Source of the DNA: Dryococelus australis | Lineage: Eukaryota; Arthropoda; Insecta; Phasmatodea; Phasmatidae | Length of the DNA stretch: 64,000 nt | Direction of reading: 5' to 3' | NCBI GenBank assembly: GCA_029891345.1 | Contig: CM057009.1 | Location: 302,227,466-302,291,465, forward strand | Part shown: in pieces, positions 57,058 through 64,000 of the stretch | Position numbering within the stretch: position 1 is the stretch's first letter | How the letters are laid out: each line of letters starts with the position of its first letter | Translations under genes and position numbers: made by a program | The notes under the pieces: generated by a model | Databases searched by the model: none | The model's input: the letters and a program-made list of their open reading frames with translations, nothing else | What the model was told of the DNA's origin: nothing

Positions 57058-58047
57058 GTGGACAAATACCTGCTCAACATACCACAGTTGGTATTGCCTC
57101 AGCTGCCACAGCATTCGACATCGACCCAGCTCCTGAAAACAGCACCAATGGCAGCTCGTTACTCCGCCCTGCCACCCGTGATGGAGTATGTAAACAAGCA
57201 CAAATGTTGCCAACCATGTCCAGCGACACCAGCCCAGTTCCAGTCACTACCAACCTATGCAGTTACAGCAAGTGAAGTCCCCAGAGCTTTCATTCAGGAT
57301 TGTGAATGGCGCTTGAGTAGATATCGGGTTGATTAGGAAGATTGGCCGCACTGTATATGCAAAATATTTTCAGGAGATGCAATGACCTGGTGGCGTGGTA
57401 TAGCCCACTACGGGTTAACATGGGAGGAATTTCGGAGGAACTTTTAATTCAGATTCGCGACAACATTCACTTCTCTACGCCCACACAGCCAGACTTTTAT
57501 GAGGGAACACACTGACGAGTCACTCTATGACTTCGCCACCAACAAAATCAATTTAATATGTTCATATCATCCTGAACTTTCTCTATGAGACGTGTTGGAG
57601 GTAGTGGAAAGTTCAGCTAGGAAGGAGCATTGCCCGGCGTTAGCCTCCGCCATCCACACGACAGAGCAAGAATTTCTCTAAACCGTACTTCTATTGGATG
57701 CAAACAGTACCACAAGACCTGGTTACGACCGTGATATACCACAGCAGCAGCGAGACACAAACATAAACAAACAGAAAAACCCACCCATAGGAGAAACGGT
57801 AACTAGAGTTCCTGAAACGGTGGCAGCCCCCACCAAAACGATAACTTCTCAGCCTATAGTGAACGAGTTGAATCGACCCAACACACCTTCCCCGAGGTTA
57901 ACAAACAGCAACCGATCGACTCCGCGCCTTCGTAGGTGGTGTAATGGACCACCATGGGACAATGAGTGTCCGACTTGGGTAGATTTTCCACGTGGATCAA
58001 CAACACAACAACACAGATCACTGCCGCGAAATGGTCTGCAGGGGTAG
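57058..58047 (+). pseudogene. gag: Element C Gag
   Basis: One frame continues with few stops through the capsid: FQSLPTYAVTASEVPRAFIQ, DCEWRLSRYRV, DWPHCICKIFSGDAMTWWRG, LTWEEFRRNF, SLYDFATNKINLICSYHPEL and DVLEVVESSARKEHCPALAS. A Pro/Thr/Asn-rich linker (57694-57900) leads to a knuckle-like RRWCNGPPWDNECPTW. It aligns block by block with C' Gag. Its end (58047) overlaps the protease frame (from 57966) by about 80 bases in the -1 frame, the usual gypsy arrangement for frameshifted Pol. Stops after RYRV, RRNF, ELSL and EFL inactivate it. Confidence 0.82.
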
Positions 58048-58340
58048 TGCAACCTAACACCACCCACCCCAGGATGCTACAACAACAGAATGCAACCCGC
58101 AACTCACTAGGTCAGATTATGTGTGAAACTGACAATTTCATACGCATCCTGATCCAAGTTGATGATATTCCTTGCAGAGCATTAGTAGACACAGCGGCCC
58201 TCATAATTTTGTTCACGCGGAGATGGGAAGTGAGCCGATGCGAGGAGCACGTTGCGAGGATACCCGCTCCAAGCAGACTCCACCCGCACGATGCAGAGGA
58301 CAGCAGCAGTGACGATTCGGGAGCAGGCGAACTCTCCTAA
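57966..58340 (+). pseudogene. pol: Element C aspartic protease start
   Basis: NFIRILIQVDDIPCRALVDT followed by AALIILF is the N-terminal strand and catalytic loop (DTA) of a retroviral-type protease. After residue about 85 the frame turns into low-complexity Asp/Ser sequence and ends at 58340 without the rest of protease or any RT. The deletion joins the protease to sequence near the 3' end. Confidence 0.7.
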
Positions 58341-58697
58341 CAACAACAATAGGCAAATGTTGACATTATTCGACCACGGGCGCCCATAGCAGAGCAGCAA
58401 CAGCGAATGCCAGAAGGAGAAGAGAGAGTTGACATTCCGCGACCATGTGGGCCAGCAGAACAACAACAAGCCAATGTTTACAATATGTGGCCGCGTACAT
58501 CCGTGAGAAAACAACAATACTAGGAGGAGTGTGTTGACAGATCTCTACCATGTGCGCTCAGAGCTCTATGTCAACAACAACAAGAGCCACGTGTGTTTCA
58601 GCTGCGACAACGAGAGAAGCTTCAGCCGCCAGCGAGATGCCGCGACGGAGTGTGAAGAGGAAACACCGAGTGAATGGCCACGGAAGGGGAGGGCGTT
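58341..58697 (+). other. Element C 3' internal region and polypurine tract
   Basis: CAACAACA-rich low-complexity sequence with no domain, ending in GGAAGGGGAGGGCGTT directly before the 3' LTR. Confidence 0.55.
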
Positions 58698-60267
58698 TGA
58701 CGTTGACAGCACCTAGACCTCAGGCCATACACCACGTCGTGCCAGCAGAGAGGTCAAGAATGCAACACAACATCACAGTGGAGCACCTGAGTCAACGAAC
58801 CAGTGCCATGTGCATGTTATGTGTCAAGTTCAATGGTGTGTAGAAGGTGTAGTTAGGGTTATGTCAGATGTTAGGGAGTGTGCAGTGTGTGTTTATTTTC
58901 GTATGTGTACGTCATCATCATACAATGTCATAAGTTTTGGCATATAAGTGTCAATTTTTCTCATACTATGTAAGTGTCAGTGTTCCATATCGTGCATCAG
59001 TGTGCACAAATATGTGAAGTTAGGTTACCATGCAACCAGGTACGTACTTGAACGAATGTCAGTGTCCATGCGTAATACGAAGTGCCATGTGCTTTTGTTT
59101 ACTTTTAGTATTTACATTTTGAGGGTCAATGTTTATGTAGTGCCATATGTTAAGACAGTGTTATATTTCCCCATGTTATGTAAGTAAGAGACAAATGATC
59201 TCTTTATATTTGATTATTATTGTTTTAGTATATTCTAGTGCAATTCTGTGTTTATGTAATTATTATGTTGTTGACAGCTCGTGTGCTAGAGGTGCCGGCA
59301 CTTACTTGAACGACCACAGATGAGGCTGTTGTGACACGTAGATGTATCTATAATATTTATGACAATTATTAACGTAACTTTCAATGCATTGAAAATCATT
59401 TTTAATATTTTATATTGTAAAGTGTGTTCGACCAGTACTGGCAGTACTGAATTACTGGACTTTCCTACCACGTTCCAAAACGATGCATGAATGTTGACAA
59501 GTTATTACGGCCACATGGCAAATAGCCCCTACAAAATGTTAAAAGTATTTTTGAAGTGTTTACATTCAAATTAATAGGAACTGGCATGTTTTGCCACAAA
59601 CACTGATTATACAGACATAATAAACTTGCCTGGGGACAGACCCTACAAATATATTATTGTTTATTTGTGTGTCATTGTTGAGGTTAGGTTGCCACGAAAA
59701 TGCAGTCCGCTCGAACGTGTGTATTTATTTTCATAATCTTAATATGTGCTTTTACGTTTTGTTGTTAAAAGTTTATTGAAATGTACATATCATCTGCATT
59801 GTAGAGCCCATTTCGTTTCATTAATATTATTTCAATTTATGTAAATTTATGTCACATGATTTTTGGATGGGAGCATCGGCCAGTGAGCAGCCTCCGTGCC
59901 AAACAGGTAGTTGTAACATCTTAGATCTCGTGAGAGTACCACCATGCCACGTTGCTCCAGGAACTTCATCTTTGTTTGATAATCAGAATGTAATTGCGCT
60001 TAGTTAACGTTAGTCTACCGGAACCTTCTATTTATTGCTCGCCGAGAGTACACAATCTCTGACCCTCTGTTCGTCTTTTACACAGCTGAGGCGTACTATG
60101 CAACTTAAGCTCATAGGTTCTATGGCCATTTCATTTGTGGAAGAGCCAACCTGGCTAAAACGGCGGTATGTAAACTTCAGTGCCCTGATGGGGAAGAAAT
60201 TGAAATAAATACATACTGGTGAGATACCAATGTTTTATTATGATTAACCACCTATCGGTTATTTAAC
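58698..60267 (+). repeat. 3' LTR of element C, with 1.08-kb extra segment
   Basis: It begins TGACGTTGACAGCACC. After CAGTGCCATGTGCA (58814) an extra 1.08 kb (58815-59895) intervenes before GTGCCAAACAGGTAGT. The outer parts match the 5' LTR. Confidence 0.8.
58815..59895 (+). repeat. 1.08-kb segment in LTR C: insertion or ancestral
   Basis: It is flanked by GTGCA (58810-58814) and GTGCC (59896-59900), which may be an imperfect 5-bp duplication or a microhomology deletion footprint in the other LTR. It has no coding or terminal repeats. Short strings such as GTTAGGTTACCATG and GTTAGGTTGCCACG resemble GTTAGATTGCCATG in the long LTR of C', which favours it being native LTR sequence lost from the 5' copy. 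Confidence 0.5.
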
Positions 60268-60587
60268 ATTTTCTCCTAACTTTACACTGAGCACATGTTT
60301 TTGATAATGGCGTTGGGTAGCCAAAATAACCCTTCAGGAGTGAGTTGGCGTATCAGGGAGGCCGACATCCCTGACTATAAGAGGCGATTAGGAGTTTAGT
60401 TAATGGCTGGCGGAACGGTACTTTCAAATTATAATATCATCACGATGTGAATTGGGGGCAGGCCAACGGTCGTATAAGTATAACTTTGTGCTTGCACCGC
60501 GGGCTGGCGCCCATAAGCATGGCAAGTAGCATTTCCTATCCAACACACCTCATTCCCCCCATGGTCCAGCTCGCCGTATGTCTCTTG
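60268..60587. other. 320-bp segment absent from the other LTR B
   Basis: It lies between the end of LTR C and the point where LTR B resumes (TTAGGTGGACCTGGCACTCTGG, versus TTAAGCGGACCCGGCACTCTGG in the 3' LTR). It is either LTR B sequence deleted from the left copy or a further insertion. No gene seen. Confidence 0.4.
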
Positions 60588-61738
60588 ATTAGGTGGACCT
60601 GGCACTCTGGACCTGCCGGTAGTCACTCCTGTTGCAAATAAGGCATAGGCCTTAAGTTAGAGTTATGTAACAATGCATCTGACACGTGAAGTCCAGGTAT
60701 GCTAGTTCAGGTTGCAGAGAGACCTCCCCTAAGCTAACTAAAAGTACTTCAATGTTCCTAAGTTACATAAACTATTGAGGTGAAAGAAAATGCGGCCTGG
60801 GTTGAATTGCCGAGGAGGGTACGTGAAGTTTACTGTCTGCCCTGCCGGTTATGTGGAGTGCTGAAGTCTGACTAACGACATGGCGTCGGCTTCGCCGCAT
60901 GTCTAGCACCAAAAATGAAAACATGAAAAAATGCAACTTATTAACTAACATATTAAATGGAACGGACATTGTACATAATTATGATTATTATACTAAAACA
61001 TTTTTAGTGGCATACTCATGAATGCCCATGCCCCAGATACGGCTAAGAATGTGGCATCACAAGTATGTCACTACACTTGAAGTGTGATATTAAATTAAAT
61101 GATGCCTCAGGTGGCTGATTCTCTATAGATGATTACATGTATGTTATTATAATTAATATATTAAAATTGGTTTGTGCCGTAATGGTTATAATTATAGGAA
61201 TGCATAAGGATGTTACGACACACGGATTCCATCACTAGGGGCAGAACTATGCCCTGTCTTCTATGATATGTTATGCATTCTCTATGCTGGAAAGGGCGGT
61301 TTCCCTAGTTAATTGTGGCGCAATCACCACTAAAAAATACTCCTATTAATTAAATCAGCACGGGAGCATTTCGCCACTTTACACTTCTTGCGGGAATGTG
61401 ATTCCCTGTCGTTTGCCACTACTAGGCCCGTCGACTTCGCACACATTGGAAGGCTACGGGAATAAGCGTCGCCGCTTATCTCAGTGTTCCCTCCAATGGC
61501 TGTTGCGTCTAATGGTAGTGACTTCATGGGACACACTCGTTTAGGCCACATATCCATTCATCACGAGAGTTACCTCTTGTGATAAATTTTAAATAGTATG
61601 ACCTGCAGCCACGAGTTACATGGCGGTATGAAAAGTGTAAACGCCGTTCTTGTCGACCAGCACTGATTGAGACCGCGACCTAATGGCGATCGGTCGAGTA
61701 TTGGGTACAAGGGATATGTGGACGCCAGGGACACGTAG
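60588..61738 (-). repeat. 5' LTR of element B, outer segment
   Basis: Bases 60588-61326 match 50343-51056 of the 3' LTR. Bases 61327-61738 are the start of the LTR (minus strand), missing from the truncated 3' copy. The outer edge is set by AGGT at 61739-61742 and by the copia frame resuming there. Confidence 0.78.
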
Positions 61739-61905
61739 AGGTAATTTAAGCTTAGTAGCAACAGCAACAAAACTTTAAAGGTAGCTAGCTAGTTTTGCGA
61801 CAGGTGCATATAGCTGACTTACATCACAAAGGTCTTTCTGTTCAAAGCCTCTGGCAACCAGTCTAGCCTTGTAATCTTCTTGTTCACAAATACACGTTAA
61901 TTGGA
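61739..61905 (-). pseudogene. pol: Copia RT, N-terminal part
   Basis: The minus strand reads EDYKARLVARGFEQKDLCDV, then YAPVAKLASYL, a stop, and SFVAVATKLKLP, where the B insertion begins. YKARLVARGFxQ and YAPVAKL are diagnostic of copia RT. The frame continues into 49865 on the far side of B. Confidence 0.88.
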
Positions 61906-62442
61906 AAATTAATTTGCTGCTGATTATTGGCTTACCTTTATGCACATCACACACTCACCATGCATTATTGTCTTCTAACACTTCAAGTTCTTTCTCTATT
62001 GCCTGTGATTACTTACAAGCACCACTTCTTTTCATAGCTTCACTATAACATGATAGCTCATTGTTTACACTAAGAAAGCATGTTTCATAACCATTTAACC
62101 AAGATGGTTTCCTTACCCTGTGCTGCCTTCGTTCCAAAGTGTCAAGATAATGTAGCTCTCCTTCCTCCCAACCACAGTCACTATTTTTGTTCTCTTGATT
62201 GCCCTCTTATTAATGCTGCTTGCTTGTACTCATTTCTTATCCCTCTGGATGGCTAGTTGATTGATACTGCATACTTGTATTTATCTCTTTATTTTCACTA
62301 CAACGGATTTCATGCTGCTGACTGTTCTCTCCTGTACCTTCCTCCTCTTCACCTGATGATTCCATAAATTCAACACTCTCCATACTGTTCTTTTGTTCAG
62401 TGCCCCTATTTTTCTTTGAGAATATTACATCCCTCTTTATCT
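61906..62442 (-). other. Copia integrase-RT spacer
   Basis: This is the poorly conserved stretch between the integrase core and RT. Broken frames are rich in Glu, Asn and Ser, as usual in this spacer. No firm motif. Confidence 0.5.
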
Positions 62443-63170
62443 CTACCTTCCTTTCCCTTTAAGGTAAATTCTGTAACCTTTTATGTTTTCAGAGTAATCA
62501 AGAAAGATGCCTGGTACAGACTTCACATTCCACTTCTTCCTTTTCTCCTTAAGTATATGTACATTTACTTCAATACCGAATACTTGTAGCTCTTCAATAT
62601 TGAACACCTTCTGATCCCAAACTCCATATGGTGTTTTTCCACTGGTCCTACCTTTTCCAGTTCTATTCAAGATGAAAACTGCAGTGTTCACAGCCTCTGC
62701 ACATAAGTATTTATTCAACTTCTTAGCACGTAACATTGTTGTAGTTCATCACTAACAAACTCTGTACTGTTTTCTGTACGTAATATTTTTATCTTCATTC
62801 GAAATTGAGTATGTGCCATTTGTATAAACTTCTGTACATTCAATTTAGTTTCATCTTTGTGTTTCATAAAATACACAGACCTGTAGTTGGAGTAGTCATT
62901 TTTTAAATAAATAAATATCTAGAACCTCCTACAGACTTAACTTCCATAGGCCCACATATGTCAGCATGTATAAGTTCATTAGGAAAGGTGGATAATGAGT
63001 TAATTTCACCAAGGGGAATTCTATGTTGTTTCCCTTCGAAGCATGCTTTACACTGAGCTTGGGAAATGCAGAGTTATGAACTTTGATATTATTTCTTTTT
63101 AGCATTTGTGTAACAGAGTCAAAGTTCTAGTGGTCTAACTTCTCATGCCACAATAAGAATTGATCACTTG
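62443..63170 (-). pseudogene. pol: Copia integrase
   Basis: The minus strand shows the zinc domain (LLWHEKLDH, then CKACFEGKQHRIPLGEI), the core with NELIHADICGPMEVKSVGGS (first Asp kept), and KILRTENSTEFVSDELQQ, in which the second catalytic Asp (usually TDNG) reads TENS. The C-terminal frame (62736-62443) reads LCAEAVNTAVFILNRTGKGR, GKTPYGVWDQK and VPGIFLDYSENIKGYRIYL, the copia-type integrase end. Several frameshifts are present. A Tyr/Asp-rich link (LKNDYSNYRSVYFMKHKDE) lies between. Confidence 0.88.
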
Positions 63171-63269
63171 AGGTGGTTTCCCTCAGGCTGGTGATGGCAG
63201 CAACGTCATTAACATTGTATCTGAACTGTATATTGTACACTTTACCTCCCGCGTTGGTAACTGCTCCTA

Positions 63270-63592
63270 CTTTTACCATATTTCATAAATTTATACAATT
63301 TGTTATCAGCTGACATAACAAAACCTCTATTTACTGCACTACTAACCGAAAACAAATTTGTTTTCAAGTCAGGCACATGTAACACATTGTTCAAACTAGT
63401 TTCTACTCAGCCCTGAACATCATAAGCCTGTAGTATTATCTGGCTGATGACTATAGTGCTAATTACTGACCCAACACCAATAACTACTGACTTTTCTTGC
63501 TGAAACTTTTTGTAGTGGATGAAGATTTTACGTTTTAAACACATGTGTTCATTGGCACCGCTGTCTACAAGCCACTAATTGTTTAATGAAAG
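63270..63592 (-). pseudogene. pol: Copia aspartic protease
   Basis: The minus strand reads WLVDSGANEHMCLKRKIFIH with the catalytic DSGA, then SVVIGVGSVISTIVISQIIL and, after a stop, LNNVLHVPDLKTNLFSVSSA, the end block (VLYVPDLKTNLLSV-like) of copia proteases, followed by NKLYKF. Stops before WLVDSGA and after DVQG break the frame. Confidence 0.88.
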
Positions 63593-63599
63593 TCCTGCC

Positions 63600-64000
63600 A
63601 TTGCCGATATTGATACAAAAAAGGCATTGCTGTTTTCTTCTTTTCTTAATCTGAACTTACAGTAGCGTTTGAAATTATCCATTTTTTTTTACTATAGAAG
63701 CACAGTTTGTCACTCTTAGCTTCACTTCCATAATCTTTCTTCAGTGTCCTTATTTTATTACATATAGTACATATAGTGCTCTTCTTTTCTCATCACTAGG
63801 GCTCTATACTCAGGAGGTTACCTTTCCTTTACCCTTTCCTCTTACACCAAGAGTCTTGCAGTTAGGTTATCAAGGCTATGTTTACTGTTCGGAGCTCACT
63901 CCCAAACATATACAAAATGTTGGTATCTTTCTGGCAGTGACATGATAACTTTCGTTATGATAAATTAATCAGCGACATTCTCTCCCAACTCCCTTAGCTT
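63600..64000 (-). pseudogene. gag: Copia Gag, C-terminal part
   Basis: At the right edge the minus strand reads KLRELGENVAD, then VIMSLPERYQHFVYVWE and NSKHSLDNLT, the UBN2-type Gag domain of Ty1/copia (LR.LGE..., LP..Y..F...W). Further left is ICTICNKIRTLKKDY, a knuckle with some ligands lost. The N-terminus is outside the window. Confidence 0.8.

Larger units (their letters stand above)
56491..60267 (+). mobile_element. Gypsy-type element C, gag-protease only
   Basis: Direct repeats starting TGACGTCGAC (56491) and TGACGTTGAC (58698) bound a short internal region of about 1.8 kb with Gag and the first part of protease, but no RT, RNase H or integrase. It is in plus orientation within minus-strand LTR B. 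A polypurine tract (58683-58697) precedes the 3' LTR. LTR start, Gag and polypurine tract match element C'. It would need enzymes from a relative, so it looks non-autonomous. The right edge is placed where the LTR copies stop matching (TTAAC); CATG at 56487-56490 and 60294-60297 would be an alternative 4-bp duplication. Confidence 0.8.
49870..61738 (-). mobile_element. Gypsy-type element B, nested in copia RT
   Basis: It is bounded by AGGT on both sides and by TGA... on the left (TGACATG) where the LTR ends. On the minus strand the order is: 5' LTR (61738 to 56020, interrupted by element C), primer site (56017-55998), a Cys-rich region, Gag, protease, RT, RNase H, start of integrase, and 3' LTR (51056-49870). 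Nearly all of integrase is missing. The total native length without C is about 8 kb. The minus-strand start of the 5' LTR (CTACGTG) is not the usual TG, so that end may have mutated or be off by a few bases. Confidence 0.85.
61739..64000 (-). mobile_element. Ty1/copia element, 5' part, runs off the window
   Basis: This is the part upstream of element B. On the minus strand from the right edge: Gag, protease, integrase, spacer and the first part of RT, the Ty1/copia order (integrase before RT). The 5' LTR lies outside the window. Confidence 0.88.

Noticed and set aside
61327-61738. Segment first taken as a separate insertion between B and copia
   Set aside because: The copia RT frame resumes at 61742 and AGGT is duplicated there, so the segment is the start of LTR B, missing only from the truncated 3' copy.

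Overview
The window looks like a repeat-filled stretch of an animal genome, most likely an insect or other arthropod. It is AT-rich and has almost no host coding sequence. The recognisable coding is decayed transposon sequence: an errantivirus-like (insect gypsy type) gag-pol-env element, several Ty3/gypsy lineages, a Ty1/copia element, a piggyBac transposase, a Tc1/mariner-superfamily transposase and jockey-like LINE pieces. Every element carries stops, frameshifts or lost catalytic residues, so nothing here looks mobile by itself. The only host-gene candidate is an open, membrane-protein-like exon at 93-536.

Layout. 0.7-1.4 kb: LINE 3' end. About 6-26 kb, plus strand: an errantivirus-like element. 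Its gag (7.7-8.9 kb), pol (10.3-12.7 and 14.2-14.6 kb) and env (14.6-15.6 and 23.1-23.6 kb) are split by three insertions: a truncated piggyBac (about 9.0-10.3 kb), a minus-strand gypsy LTR (12.95-14.18 kb) and a 7.5-kb gypsy-type element (15634-23110). The last has 1.8-1.9-kb LTRs and a 5-bp target duplication AAGCA, and the env frame resumes across it. A diverged direct repeat at about 6.0-6.6 and 25.6-26.2 kb may be the outer LTR pair. 26.95-29.05 kb: Tc1/mariner-like element with unusually long inverted repeats. About 30 kb: LINE scrap. 33.4-33.9 kb: foldback/MITE-like element.

36-64 kb is a minus-strand nest. A gypsy-type element (called D here) has LTR copies at 36.0 and 47.9 kb, a primer-binding site, a Cys-rich leader region and gag at 45.2-46.0 kb. 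It contains remnants of a related element A (39.0-44.3 kb). The right D LTR is entered by a copia element (48476 to beyond the window end). That copia is split in its reverse transcriptase by a gypsy-type element B (49870-61738, 4-bp duplication AGGT). The 5' LTR of B is entered by a plus-strand gag-protease-only element C (56491 to about 60267), and one LTR of C is itself interrupted or differs by a 1.08-kb indel. The order of insertion can be read as D, copia, B, C.

The genes do not work together as a pathway; the window is a stratigraphy of insertions. Names A, B, C, C', D and E are local labels. Boundaries come from comparing repeat copies by eye inside the window, so most are good to a few bases where a target duplication is quoted and to tens of bases otherwise.
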